Part shown: positions 12,251 to 23,165 of the stretch, one piece after another
Layout of the letters: each line of letters opens with the position of its first letter
Numbering within the stretch: position 1 is the first letter of the stretch
NCBI GenBank assembly: GCA_021778635.1
Contig: JAJYCD010000028.1
Span: forward strand, 1-37,140
Source of the DNA: Actinomycetes bacterium
Lineage (GTDB): Bacteria; Actinomycetota; Actinomycetes; Actinomycetales; Cellulomonadaceae
Reading direction: 5' to 3'
DNA length: 37,140 nucleotides
Notes under the pieces: generated by a model
Seen by the model: only the letters and a program-made list of their open reading frames with translations
Database searches by the model: none
Told to the model about the DNA's origin: nothing
Program-made: the position numbers and the translations under genes

Positions 12251-13780
12251 TCACCGCTCCCGATAGTGGTACCGCTCGGCCGGGACGAACCCGAGCGACT
12301 CGTAGAGCCGCCACGCGGCCGAGTTCTCGTCCTCGACCTGCAGGAACGCGTGGTGTGCGCCTCGACCGGTCGCGGTCTCGAGCGCGACCGCGGTCAACAT
12401 GCGCGCGAGCCCGTGGCCGCGGGCACGCATCGACACCGCCAGGCAGGACAGGCCCACCCAGTCGTCCGCCGAGGCCGACCGGAGAACGCCCACGACGCCG
12501 TCCCGGTCCCGCGCGGACAGATACAGCGCCGGCGACCCGGTCACCACGGCCCGTGCGACCGAGACATCCGGCTCGCCAGCTCCCGCCTTGACGGAGAGCC
12601 AGCACGCGAGCCATTCAGCGTCGGGCTCGGTCGCGAGCGTGACCCGAAGACCGCGCGCCGCGGCGGCCGCGCGACCCGGGGCCGACCGGTGGTCGCCTGC
12701 GCCGGCGTCGGCCACGCCGAGCCCGCGCTCGTCTTCGCCGTCCCAGCTGCGGACGACGTCGCCGCCGTCGATCGCGGTGCTGGCGGAGGTCACGGGGCCG
12801 TCTGGGCTCACGGGGATGTCGGAGGTCACGGGCCTGTCTGACGTCATCACGGAGTCTGACGTCCGTGCGACGTCTGGGGTCGCCGAGCCCGGACGGACCG
12901 TCACCGCCGCCGTCGGGAGGTCGAGCACCATGACCCACGTCCGCGACGCGACCGTGTATCCCCGTGCGGCGAGAATGCCGTCGAGCGCATCATCCTCGGA
13001 CGAGTGACCGACCCGGACGACCGAGGCCAGTCCTGCCTCGCGGTAGCACGTCTCGACGGCGTCGAGCGCGGCCTCGAGCGGCGTCTCCCGCATCGCAGAC
13101 CCGAGGACGGGCACCGCGCTGTTGGCCCGACGCGTGAACCCGCTCGACAACCCGACCTGCCAGCCGTCGACGTCGCGGACCTCGACAGGCCGCCAGGTGG
13201 AGGTCTCGATGCGCACTCCCGGAGCAGGCGGGACGTGCCACGAGTACACCCGCAGGCCCACTCCCTCATGACCCCAGTCGCGATCCGGCTCTCGCCGGAA
13301 CCCCAGCCGGTCGTAGAGGCGCTGAGCGGTGGTCATCGTGTCGAGCGTCGACAGGACCGCGGCGCCGGCGCCGAGCGCGACCGTCGCGCGCATGCTCGCC
13401 CGCATCAACGCCTCGGCGATGCCGCGCCGCCGGGCCTCGGGCGCGACCCCGAGCATCCGCAGCTCGACCTCACCAGGTCTGGCCACCTCCGCGTACGACG
13501 AGCCCGCCGGTGCGAGCGTGATCGTGCCGACGACGACGTCCTCGTCGTCACCAGGGAGCGCCGCGACGAGCAGCGTCGCCTCGCGCGCGCGACGGGAGGC
13601 GTCGCGGAGCTCGTCCGCGTACTCGTCGTCGTCGTTGATCAGGCGGTCCGCGTGGTACGCCTCGGCGGTGAGCGCCCCGGCCGCTGCGATCTCGGAGTCG
13701 GTCGCGGCCGTCCGCACCACCACGGGAGCGTCACGAGGCCCTGGGGCGTACGTCACGATCGACCGGGCGAGGCTGTCCAT
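12251..13780 (-). CDS. Fused double GNAT acetyltransferase with hexapeptide-repeat linker
   Basis: 509 aa. The first GNAT domain covers about residues 18-185 (VELRMLGVAPEARRRGIAEA acetyl-CoA loop, then AQRLYDRLGF). The second part resembles two-segment GNAT proteins. Its N-terminal segment has the DGWQVGLSSGFTRRANSAVP motif, and its catalytic C-terminus has LAVSMRARGHGLARMLTAVA and NSAAWRLYESLGF. Between these segments, about residues 305-332, lies a run of six-residue repeats (TSDSVM, TSDRPV, TSDIPV, SPDGPV). Mycothiol synthase MshD is also a double GNAT but is about 200 residues shorter, so that identity is not claimed. ATG 13780 is six bases after a GATACT -10 box; the earlier start at 13825 would overlap ligA. 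Substrates are unknown. Confidence 0.85.
   Translation of the reverse strand: MDSLARSIVTYAPGPRDAPVVVRTAATDSEIAAAGALTAEAYHADRLINDDDEYADELRDASRRAREATLLVAALPGDDEDVVVGTITLAPAGSSYAEVARPGEVELRMLGVAPEARRRGIAEALMRASMRATVALGAGAAVLSTLDTMTTAQRLYDRLGFRREPDRDWGHEGVGLRVYSWHVPPAPGVRIETSTWRPVEVRDVDGWQVGLSSGFTRRANSAVPVLGSAMRETPLEAALDAVETCYREAGLASVVRVGHSSEDDALDGILAARGYTVASRTWVMVLDLPTAAVTVRPGSATPDVARTSDSVMTSDRPVTSDIPVSPDGPVTSASTAIDGGDVVRSWDGEDERGLGVADAGAGDHRSAPGRAAAAARGLRVTLATEPDAEWLACWLSVKAGAGEPDVSVARAVVTGSPALYLSARDRDGVVGVLRSASADDWVGLSCLAVSMRARGHGLARMLTAVALETATGRGAHHAFLQVEDENSAAWRLYESLGFVPAERYHYRER
12785..12862 (-). repeat. 18-bp in-frame tandem repeat in the double-GNAT gene
   Basis: About four 18-bp units and a partial fifth, read on the minus strand from 12862. 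The consensus encodes TSDxPV, and later copies diverge by base changes that keep the frame. It lies between the two segments of the second GNAT domain and behaves like a flexible linker. Confidence 0.75.
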
Positions 13781-13786
13781 CGGACC

Positions 13787-13792
13787 AGTATC
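13787..13792 (-). promoter_or_regulatory. -10 box of the double-GNAT gene (leaderless)
   Basis: GATACT on the minus strand, six bases before ATG 13780. It is in the 41-base gap after the ligA stop. Confidence 0.5.
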
Positions 13793-13821
13793 GAGGTCGG
13801 GGCGTCGGCGGCCACGCACGC

Positions 13822-16587
<2,766 letters not shown>

Positions 16588-17634
16588 TCAGCCGGCCGCG
16601 GTCTCGGCCAGTACTCGCGCGACCTCGACGAGATCGGCCAGGTCCCTCCGCGCGCGGTCGGTTCCCGGTGCCGCCGTCCCGCGCGACGGCGTCTCGGCCA
16701 CGAGAACGACGTCAGCGAGCCGCGACGCGGGTAGACCGACCTCGCGCCATCGGTCGACGAGGACCCTGGCCTGCCGCTCGGCCCCCGACGTGGCCGCGGC
16801 GCCGGTGCGGGCGTCCCGACGTCCCGGGATCGACGCCCAGAGGGCGACCGCACCCTCGACGGTCTCCGCCACGCGATCCCACCCTCCCCGGTCGATCTGC
16901 TCCACGGCGAGGACGACGCCGTCCGCACCCGCCGACACCGCGGTGCCGACGGTGGTCCACGCGGCTCCGACGTCCACCACCGCCTCGATCGCCGCACGGC
17001 CCTCCGCCCCCCGCACCGAGTCCAGCACCCCACGGAGCAGCTCGGCAGCGACCGGAGCCGGGAGCGGGCGGAGCATCGTCCGCCCCGAGAAGGAGGGCAC
17101 CGCGCCCCGGAGCGCGGCGACGAGGTCGACCTCGTCCAGCACCACGACGACCTGTGCCGACGGGATCAGGCTGCGGACGCGCCCGACGTGCGCGGCGACC
17201 CCCGCGCCGAGCGACTCCCCGAGCTCCCGCAGGGCACCACGGTCCGCGACGACACGATCGCCACGCGCGCGATAGAGCGTCGCAGCCATGGTCACCGGAC
17301 CGAGCACCGGGACGACCAGTCGCCCGGAGTACTGGTGGGCGGCGACGGCCAGCGCGTCGAGGTCCTCCTGGACGGCCGATCGGGCCCGGTCGAGATCGCG
17401 CCCGGGACGATCGGCGAGCGTCCACCCGTGCACACCGAGCTCCGTCGGCATGTCGAGCAGCAGCGCCGCGCCCCGGCCGAGCGGCCCGGCCCACGGTCCG
17501 CGGTCGGCCGGGTTCACCGCGAACGGGATGCCCTCGACTCCCTCGGGAGTGGCGGTGAGATCCCCGACGACGACGGCCTGTGCCTCCAGGACGTCGGACC
17601 CGGGCCAGGGGCCGAGGCCCGTGACGCCGGTCAC
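16588..17634 (-). CDS. MetE-like (UROD/MetE fold) protein, apparently non-catalytic
   Basis: 348 aa. The opening [21 protein letters not shown] and the later [15 protein letters not shown] segment resemble the cobalamin-independent methionine synthase C-terminal barrel (GSxPR... and GPVT motifs). The whole protein contains no cysteine, so the zinc-thiolate site of MetE cannot form and methionine synthase activity is unlikely. Relatives are often labelled methionine synthase, and I recall one near ligA in mycobacteria (Rv3015c region). The start is GTG 17634, overlapping the mnmA stop as GTGA. It is thus coupled to nifS-mnmA, which suggests a role linked to sulfur or tRNA thiolation. That role is inference. 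Confidence 0.75.
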   Translation of the reverse strand: MTGVTGLGPWPGSDVLEAQAVVVGDLTATPEGVEGIPFAVNPADRGPWAGPLGRGAALLLDMPTELGVHGWTLADRPGRDLDRARSAVQEDLDALAVAAHQYSGRLVVPVLGPVTMAATLYRARGDRVVADRGALRELGESLGAGVAAHVGRVRSLIPSAQVVVVLDEVDLVAALRGAVPSFSGRTMLRPLPAPVAAELLRGVLDSVRGAEGRAAIEAVVDVGAAWTTVGTAVSAGADGVVLAVEQIDRGGWDRVAETVEGAVALWASIPGRRDARTGAAATSGAERQARVLVDRWREVGLPASRLADVVLVAETPSRGTAAPGTDRARRDLADLVEVARVLAETAAG

Positions 17635-18797
17635 CTCGCGGCCGCGACGGGAGCGCTGCGCCGCTCGGCACGGGAGATCGTGGCCTGCCCGAGCACCCGC
17701 GTGCCGTCGTAGAGCACCACCGACTGCCCGGGGGCGACCCCGCGCAGGCGCCCGTCCACGACGATCTCCAGCCGGCCACCCGGCATCGCGCGGGCCGTTG
17801 CCTCGACCGCGTCGCCGTGCGCCCGCACCTGGGCGAGGCACGCGACCCACGCACCTGCCCCACGCAGGGCGTCGTCGGCTGCCCGCGTGGAACCGTCGAC
17901 CGGCATCGCACCACCGAAGACGACCGCGCCCTCCGCAACGACCCGGTCGACGTCCAGCTCGTCAGCGGATCCGACGACCACCCGGTTGCCGACCGGCTCG
18001 ACCTCGAGCACGTAGCGGGGCTTCCCGTCAGGTGCCGGGTGCCCGATCGACAGACCCTTGCGCTGGCCGACCGTGAACGCGTAGGCACCGTCGTGCCGAC
18101 CGACGACCCGACCGTCCGTGTCGACGACGTCACCGGGCCTCGATCCGAGCCGCTCCCGCAAGAACCGCGGGGTGTCGCCGTCGGCCACGAAGCAGATGTC
18201 GTACGAGTCCGGCTTGGCGGAGACACCGAGCCCGCGCGCCGCCGCCTCGGCGCGGACCTCGTCCTTCGAGACGACGTCGCCGAGCGGGAAGATCACCCGC
18301 CCGAGCCGCTCCTCGCCCATCACGGCGAGCACGTACGACTGGTCCTTCGCCAGGTTCGCGGACCGGTGCAGCTCGCGCACCGTCCCGGCGGCGGTCGGCA
18401 CGGTCACGACGCGCGCGTAGTGGCCCGTGCACACGGCGTCGAAACCGAGCGCGAGGGCCTTGTCGAGGAGCGCCTCGAACTTGATGTGCTCGTTGCACCG
18501 GACGCACGGGTTCGGCGTACGGCCCGCCTCGTACTCCGCGAGGAAGTCGGTCACGACCGTGTCCTCGAACCTCTCCGAGAGATCCCAGACGTAGAACGGG
18601 ATCCCGAGGACGTCCGCCGCCCGTCTCGCATCACCGGCGTCCTCGATCGAGCAGCACCCGCGGGAGCCGGTACGGAACTGGTCCCGGCTGCGGGAGAGCG
18701 CCAGGTGGACCCCGACGACCTCGTGACCCGCGTCCACGGCGCGCGCCGCCGCAACCGCCGAGTCGACCCCGCCCGAGAGCGCTGCGAGAACCCGCAT
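17631..18797 (-). CDS. mnmA: tRNA-specific 2-thiouridylase
   Basis: Cytoplasmic enzyme (388 aa) that adenylates U34 of Lys, Glu and Gln tRNAs and installs the 2-thio group from a persulfide. The PP-loop [12 protein letters not shown] lies at the N-terminus, followed by the catalytic cysteines Cys98 ([12 protein letters not shown]) and Cys202 ([10 protein letters not shown]), and GQRKGLSIG near the C-terminal beta-barrels. The ATG at 18797 overlaps the stop of the upstream cysteine desulfurase as TGATG; a GTG one codon earlier is equivalent. This pairing with a desulfurase that supplies sulfur is functional as well as physical. The gene also overlaps the MetE-like gene downstream. Confidence 0.96.
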   Translation of the reverse strand: MRVLAALSGGVDSAVAAARAVDAGHEVVGVHLALSRSRDQFRTGSRGCCSIEDAGDARRAADVLGIPFYVWDLSERFEDTVVTDFLAEYEAGRTPNPCVRCNEHIKFEALLDKALALGFDAVCTGHYARVVTVPTAAGTVRELHRSANLAKDQSYVLAVMGEERLGRVIFPLGDVVSKDEVRAEAAARGLGVSAKPDSYDICFVADGDTPRFLRERLGSRPGDVVDTDGRVVGRHDGAYAFTVGQRKGLSIGHPAPDGKPRYVLEVEPVGNRVVVGSADELDVDRVVAEGAVVFGGAMPVDGSTRAADDALRGAGAWVACLAQVRAHGDAVEATARAMPGGRLEIVVDGRLRGVAPGQSVVLYDGTRVLGQATISRAERRSAPVAAAR

Positions 18798-20002
18798 CAC
18801 CGCGCCCCGGCCGGAGCCTTGCCGGCCAGCCCCGCCGCGCGGGCACGCCCGACGACGCCAGGAAGGACCTCGACCAGCGCGTCGACGTCCCGCACCGTGG
18901 ACGTGTGACCGAGGGTGAACCGGAGCGCGCCCCGGGCGTCGTCCTCGTCGACCCCCATCGCGAGGAGTACGTGACTCGGTCGAGGAACACCGGCCTGGCA
19001 CGCCGACCCGGTCGAGCACTGCACCCCCGCGGAGTCCAGCAGGTAGAGCAACGAGTCGCCCTCACAGCCCGGGAAGGTGAAGTGCGCGTTCGCCGGGAGC
19101 CGGGCGGCACCGTCGACGAGCGGGTCCGGACCCCGGAGGACAGCCTCGGGCACCGCAGCCCGCACCCGCCGCACGAGATCGTCACGCAACGCGCCGAGCC
19201 GTTCGGCCGCGGTGGGCTGCTCGGCGACGGCCAGGCGGGCGGCGACCGCGAACGCCACCGTCGCCGGCGCGTCGAGGGTGCCGGACCGGATGCCGCGTTC
19301 CTGCCCACCCCCGTGCAGCACCGGGGTGAGGTCCAGACCGCGCCGCGCCAGCAGAGCGCCGACGCCGAGCGGTCCACCGACCTTGTGCGCCGCCACCGTC
19401 ATCGCGTCGAGACCCGATGCGGCGAAGTCCACCGGGACCTGCCCGATCGCCTGGACGGCGTCGCTGTGCACGGGGATCCCGTACCGGTGGGCGCGGGAGG
19501 TGACCTCCCTGACCGGCTGCAGCGAGCCGACCTCGTTGTTCGCCCACATCACCGAGACGAGCGCGACCTGGTCGGCGTGCGCGGTCAGCTCGTCGTCGAG
19601 CGCGTCGAGGTCGAGCACGCCGCGTGAGTCGACCGGGAGCAGGACGATCTCCGCACCCGCGTGCTCGGCCATCCAGAACGCCGGGTCGAGGATCGCGTGG
19701 TGCTCGACCGCGGAGACCAGGATCCGGCGCCGGTCCGGATCCTGAACCCGCCGTGCCCAGAAGAGCCCCTTGACCGCGAGGTTGTCCGCCTCGGTACCCC
19801 CACCGGTGAGCACGACCTCGCTCGGGCGCGCTCCGAGTGCGAGCGCGAGCGCCTCGCGGGACTCCTCGACACGTCGTCGCGCGGCGCGACCGGCGGCGTG
19901 CAACGACGACGGGTTCCCGGTCGAGGTCAGCTCCCGCGTCATCGCGTCGACCGCGGCGGCACGCATCGGGGTCGTCGCCGCGTGGTCGAGATAGGCAGTC
20001 AC
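18797..20002 (-). CDS. Cysteine desulfurase (IscS/NifS family)
   Basis: PLP enzyme (401 aa) that takes sulfur from cysteine as a persulfide for thiolation or Fe-S assembly. The N-terminus is [11 protein letters not shown]. The PLP lysine is Lys207 in [14 protein letters not shown], and the persulfide-forming Cys335 lies in [10 protein letters not shown]. No other Fe-S assembly gene adjoins, and the gene directly precedes mnmA, so tRNA 2-thiolation is the likely main use. It probably matches the iscS-like gene next to mnmA in mycobacteria. The frame is open to 20254, but GTG 20002 begins the conserved domain and lies exactly 7 bases after a TAGACT -10 box. It is divergent from a kinase-like gene across only 37 bases. 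Confidence 0.95.
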   Translation of the reverse strand: MTAYLDHAATTPMRAAAVDAMTRELTSTGNPSSLHAAGRAARRRVEESREALALALGARPSEVVLTGGGTEADNLAVKGLFWARRVQDPDRRRILVSAVEHHAILDPAFWMAEHAGAEIVLLPVDSRGVLDLDALDDELTAHADQVALVSVMWANNEVGSLQPVREVTSRAHRYGIPVHSDAVQAIGQVPVDFAASGLDAMTVAAHKVGGPLGVGALLARRGLDLTPVLHGGGQERGIRSGTLDAPATVAFAVAARLAVAEQPTAAERLGALRDDLVRRVRAAVPEAVLRGPDPLVDGAARLPANAHFTFPGCEGDSLLYLLDSAGVQCSTGSACQAGVPRPSHVLLAMGVDEDDARGALRFTLGHTSTVRDVDALVEVLPGVVGRARAAGLAGKAPAGAR

Positions 20003-20009
20003 GCGTCCC

Positions 20010-20015
20010 AGTCTA
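20010..20015 (-). promoter_or_regulatory. -10 box of the nifS-mnmA operon (leaderless)
   Basis: TAGACT on the minus strand, 7 bases before GTG 20002. It faces away from the CAGGAT box of the divergent gene 12 bases away. Confidence 0.6.
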
Positions 20016-20027
20016 CGAATGCCCTGG

Positions 20028-20033
20028 CAGGAT
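20028..20033 (+). promoter_or_regulatory. -10-like box of the phosphotransferase-fold gene (leaderless)
   Basis: CAGGAT, six bases before GTG 20040. An alternative start, ATG 20034, would lie immediately after the box and is less likely. Confidence 0.45.
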
Positions 20034-20039
20034 ATGGAT

Positions 20040-21020
20040 GTGACCGCCGACGACGCCATCTCACCACCGCTCGCGTTCAGCGGGCAACGGCTGGACTGGC
20101 GCGACCTGCCGAGGCACGTGAGGTCACGGATCGCGGAGCTCGCCGGCGCACCCGTCTCCGCCGAGATCGGCGCCACGACCGGATTCAGCCCGGGTTTCGC
20201 CGCGGTGCTCGAGTTCTCCGACGGCGGCCAGGCGTTCGTCAAGGCGGTCTCCACCGAGCAGAACCCCGACTCGCCGGACCTGTCACGTCGGGAGATCCAC
20301 GTCGCGCGCGCCCTGCCGGCGGCGGTCCCCGCCCCCCGGATGCTCTGGTCGGACGACGACGGCGAGTGGGTGATCGTCGCCTTCGAGGTCGCGCACGGGC
20401 GCGCCCCCGCACAGCCGTGGCGCGTCGAGGACCTCGCTCAGGTGCTCGACGCCCTCACCGCGCTCGCGCAGGTCGAGCTGCCGTTCCCGTGCCTGCTTCC
20501 GCGCTACGAGGCGGAGATGGCCACCGCCTTCACCGGCTGGCGCACGCTGCTGCGCGACCCGGAGCTCGCCCGGATCGCCGCCGTCGACGCGGGTGAGCTC
20601 GGGTCATGGACGGCCGCGCACATCGACGAGCTCGCGGCGTGGGAGCAGGACGGCCTGCGCGCGCTCTCGGGCAACGCGCTGGTCCACGGCGACCTCCGGG
20701 CCGACAACGTCATCCTCGACGGTCCGCGCACCTGGTTCATCGACTGGCCGCATGCGGCGCAGGGGGCGCCGTGGATCGACCTCGCCTTCATGCTCCCGAG
20801 CGTCGCGATGCAGGGAGGCGGCGACCCTCAGCAGATCTTCTGGTCGCACCCGTCGTCCGCGGGCGTCAGCCCGGCGGCACTGCGCGCGGCGTTGGCCGGT
20901 CTCGCCGGGTATCTCGCTGCGGGCTCGTTCGCACCGGCACCGCTCGGCATCCCCAACCTGCGGGCCTTCCAGCGAGCCCAGGCCGTCGCCGCGCTCGTCT
21001 GGCTCCGCGATCTCTCCTGA
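20040..21020 (+). CDS. Aminoglycoside phosphotransferase-fold kinase, substrate unknown
   Basis: Protein of the APH/choline kinase superfamily (326 aa). The catalytic loop is LVHGDLRADNVILD with Asp218 as the base, and the metal-binding motif WFIDWPHAAQGAPWIDLAF carries Asp235. The N-lobe has EFSDGGQAFVKAVS, containing a likely ATP-binding Lys. Members phosphorylate small metabolites, and only some confer aminoglycoside resistance; nothing here indicates resistance. The start GTG 20040 is chosen from the -10 position; MPWQDMD upstream is also in frame. It is divergent from nifS and convergent with etfA. Its substrate cannot be told from context. Confidence 0.87.
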   Translation: MTADDAISPPLAFSGQRLDWRDLPRHVRSRIAELAGAPVSAEIGATTGFSPGFAAVLEFSDGGQAFVKAVSTEQNPDSPDLSRREIHVARALPAAVPAPRMLWSDDDGEWVIVAFEVAHGRAPAQPWRVEDLAQVLDALTALAQVELPFPCLLPRYEAEMATAFTGWRTLLRDPELARIAAVDAGELGSWTAAHIDELAAWEQDGLRALSGNALVHGDLRADNVILDGPRTWFIDWPHAAQGAPWIDLAFMLPSVAMQGGGDPQQIFWSHPSSAGVSPAALRAALAGLAGYLAAGSFAPAPLGIPNLRAFQRAQAVAALVWLRDLS

Positions 21021-21071
21021 CCGCACCCGCACCGCTCAGGAGACGGCTGCGACGCGTCGGCCCGTCCGTCA

Positions 21072-21086
21072 CGCGCCACGTGCGCG
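21072..21086. terminator. Possible terminator between convergent kinase and etfA genes
   Basis: CGCGC, loop CACGT, GCGCG: a short 5-bp stem in the 79-base gap between the kinase stop and the etfA stop. The stem is short, so support is modest. Confidence 0.3.
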
Positions 21087-21099
21087 CCGGCACGGTCCT

Positions 21100-22092
21100 T
21101 CAGCCGCGCAGCCGACGAAGCTCCTCGATCGCCTGGGGGAGCACCACGAACAAGTCGCCGACGATCCCGAGGTCCGCGATCTCGAAGATCGGCGCCTCAG
21201 GGTCGGAGTTCACCGCCACGATCGTGCCGGCCGACTGCATCCCCCCGCGGTGGTGCACGGCGCCGGAGACCCCGGCGCCGATGTAGAGGCGCGGGGCGAC
21301 CGTCACCCCGGTCTGGCCGATCTGCGCGTCGTGGGCGATCCACCCCTCGTCCGTCGCCACCCTGGTCGCGCCGACGGCGCCACCGAGCAGGTCCGCGAGC
21401 GCCTCGACGGGTCCGAAGTCACCGTTCGTCCCCCTGCCACCGACCACCACGACCTGCGCGGCGCCGAGCTCGGGGCGACCCGAGCCGGCACGTTCGGTGC
21501 GCTCGACGAGCGTCTGGCGCAGCGCGAGCTCCCCGATCTCGACGACGTGCTCCACGACGGCCGGGCTCGTGACGAGCGAGGCCGGCTCCGCCTGGACCGC
21601 GTTGGCCTTGAGCAGCACGACGGCGACAGGTGCGGTCACGACGCACCGGGTGTTCCACGTGCCGGCGAACACGGTCTTGTCGGCGACCGCAGCACCGTCG
21701 TCGTCGAGCTCGAGACCCGACGCGTCCGTGACGACCCCCGCACCGGTGGCGACGCCGAGCCGCGCAGCGACCTCCTTGTTCTCGAAGCTCGACACCCCGA
21801 GCACGAGGCGCGCGCCCGTCGCCGTCACGAGAGCCCCGAGAGCCTGCGCCACCACGGGCGTCAGGTGCGGTTCCGCGACGCCGACGTCCAGGTGGTGCAC
21901 CGAGACCAGGCCCTGCTCACCGAGCTCCCCCAGTGCCGGACCGGGATCCCCGCCGACCCAGGCGCCCTCGACGACAGCGTCCGGCGCGAGCCCGCGGGCG
22001 AGCGTGAGCAGCTCGAGAACCGCGGGCCGGAGCATGCCGTCCGCGGTGTGGTCGAGCAGGACCAGGACGGGCCCTGCGGGCGATCCGGACAT
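21100..22092 (-). CDS. etfA: Electron transfer flavoprotein subunit alpha
   Basis: FAD-carrying subunit (330 aa) of the ETF heterodimer, which passes electrons from acyl-CoA and other dehydrogenases toward the quinone pool. The C-terminal FAD domain is complete: VVVGGRGTNGDFGPVEALAD, VGATRVATDEGWIAHDAQIGQTG, then PRLYIGAGVSGAVHHRGGMQ and IVAVNSDPEAPIFEIADLGIVGD. The ATG at 22092 has AGGAG about 8 bases upstream. It lies 63 bases after etfB and the pair is surely co-transcribed. The arrangement etfB-etfA next to an iscS-like gene matches the mycobacterial fixA-fixB neighbourhood. Confidence 0.96.
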   Translation of the reverse strand: MSGSPAGPVLVLLDHTADGMLRPAVLELLTLARGLAPDAVVEGAWVGGDPGPALGELGEQGLVSVHHLDVGVAEPHLTPVVAQALGALVTATGARLVLGVSSFENKEVAARLGVATGAGVVTDASGLELDDDGAAVADKTVFAGTWNTRCVVTAPVAVVLLKANAVQAEPASLVTSPAVVEHVVEIGELALRQTLVERTERAGSGRPELGAAQVVVVGGRGTNGDFGPVEALADLLGGAVGATRVATDEGWIAHDAQIGQTGVTVAPRLYIGAGVSGAVHHRGGMQSAGTIVAVNSDPEAPIFEIADLGIVGDLFVVLPQAIEELRRLRG

Positions 22093-22140
22093 CGGTGCGC
22101 TCCTAGCGTCAGGTCGGGCTGCGCCGGTCGGCGCGCGAGG

Positions 22141-22157
22141 GACGGCTCCGGGCCGTC
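22141..22157 (-). other. Hairpin at the etfB/etfA junction
   Basis: A perfect 6-bp stem GACGGC / GCCGTC with a 5-base loop, overlapping the etfB stop codon. A second short inverted repeat (GCGCCG GT CGGCGC) follows in the 63-base gap. It may stabilise or partly terminate the message between the subunits. Confidence 0.35.
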
Positions 22158-22956
22158 AGACGAGCTTGTTGTCCACGAGATAGGTGGCGAGGGTGCGGCC
22201 GGCCTCACCGTCGTCGGTGATCAGGACCCGGTTCTCGCGGGCCGGGCGAGCCGTCGCGGAGAGCACCCGCGTGCGCGACCCGGACGACCCGACAGCCGCG
22301 GGCTCGATGCCGAGATCGGCGAGCGTGAACGTGGTGACGGCCTTCTTCCGGGCCGCCATGATGCCCTTGAAGTTCGGGTACCGCGGCTCGTTCGCCTGGT
22401 CCGTGACCGACACCAGCGCCGGCGTCATCGCCGAGAGCACCTCGGTCGCATGGTCGAGCTCACGGCGCACGGTCACCCGGGTGCCATCGGATCCCTCGAC
22501 GACGTCGATCGCGCTCGCCAGCGTGAGCTGGGCGATACCGAGCTCGGCCGCGAGTGCCGCCGGCAGCATCGAGGTCAGCCCGTCCAGCGCGGCCATCCCG
22601 GTCACCACCAGGTCGACGGGGCCCTCCTCCTCGACGAGCCCGATCGCCGCGGCGAGCACCGCCGCCGTACCGAACACGTCCGAGCCGGCGAGCGCGTCGT
22701 CGAGCACGTGGACGGCCTCGTCTGCGCCCATCTGCAGACCCCGGCGGACGGCGTCCACCGCGTCGGCGGGTCCGGCCGTGAGGACCACGACCTCGCCGCC
22801 GTGGGTCTCCGCGAGCACCAGAGCCGCCTCGATCGCGTTCTCGTCGAGCTCGTTGAGCGTCCCGTCGCCGCCGTCGCGCACCACTCGACCGTCGTCGCCG
22901 ATCGTGCGTTCCGACTGGATGTCGGGCACGTGCTTGACGCACACCACGATCTTCAT
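22156..22956 (-). CDS. etfB: Electron transfer flavoprotein subunit beta
   Basis: AMP-binding subunit (266 aa) of ETF. It shows the family start MKIVVCVKHVPDIQSERTI, LNELDENAIEAAL, VVVLTAGP, the region LVVTGMAALDGLTSMLPAALAAELGI and the signature VSVTDQANEPRYPNFKGIMAARKK. The ATG at 22956 has a GAAGGA Shine-Dalgarno. Unlike most first genes in the window it appears to have a real leader of about 90 bases containing a strong inverted repeat, if TAACCT at 23053-23058 is the -10 box. It is divergent from glgX. Confidence 0.96.
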   Translation of the reverse strand: MKIVVCVKHVPDIQSERTIGDDGRVVRDGGDGTLNELDENAIEAALVLAETHGGEVVVLTAGPADAVDAVRRGLQMGADEAVHVLDDALAGSDVFGTAAVLAAAIGLVEEEGPVDLVVTGMAALDGLTSMLPAALAAELGIAQLTLASAIDVVEGSDGTRVTVRRELDHATEVLSAMTPALVSVTDQANEPRYPNFKGIMAARKKAVTTFTLADLGIEPAAVGSSGSRTRVLSATARPARENRVLITDDGEAGRTLATYLVDNKLV

Positions 22957-22989
22957 CCCACGTCCTTCCGTCCCGGGCCACCCGACACC

Positions 22990-23008
22990 CCGCTCGATCG
23001 GCGAGCGG
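22990..23008. promoter_or_regulatory. Perfect inverted repeat in the etfB leader
   Basis: CCGCTCG, 5-base loop, CGAGCGG: a perfect 7-bp inverted repeat about 35 bases upstream of the etfB start. It could be a regulator-binding site or a 5' UTR hairpin. Nothing else in the 209-base etfB-glgX gap stands out except the two promoters. Confidence 0.4.
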
Positions 23009-23052
23009 TCCCGACCACATCGGCACGCGCGCGATCCGGGCTCCAGGTCGAG

Positions 23053-23058
23053 AGGTTA
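23053..23058 (-). promoter_or_regulatory. Possible -10 box of etfBA
   Basis: TAACCT on the minus strand, about 97 bases before the etfB ATG. It would yield a leader of roughly 90 bases. A -35 is not clear. Confidence 0.35.
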
Positions 23059-23152
23059 CCGCGCAGAGTCCCGGACGCCCGTCTCGGTTCGGCTCGCGCA
23101 CCCGCATGGTGAGACGGGTCCGACCTGCGCCGTGGCCCGAACGCCGATGAGG

Positions 23153-23158
23153 GACAAT
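23153..23158 (+). promoter_or_regulatory. -10 box of glgX (leaderless)
   Basis: GACAAT, ending 7 bases before GTG 23166. This rules against the ATG at 23157, which overlaps the box itself. Confidence 0.55.
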
Positions 23159-23165
23159 GCTCCGG

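Noticed and set aside
16588-17634. Calling the MetE-like gene methionine synthase
   Set aside because: No cysteine is present to bind the catalytic zinc, and the N-terminal half of MetE is missing.
20040-21020. Calling the kinase-fold gene an aminoglycoside resistance gene
   Set aside because: Only superfamily motifs are visible and the gene is chromosomal among housekeeping genes, with no mobile-element signs.
20593-23112. An 839-codon plus-strand frame across the kinase and etf genes
   Set aside because: It shifts frame across three well-supported genes and shows only low-complexity residues.
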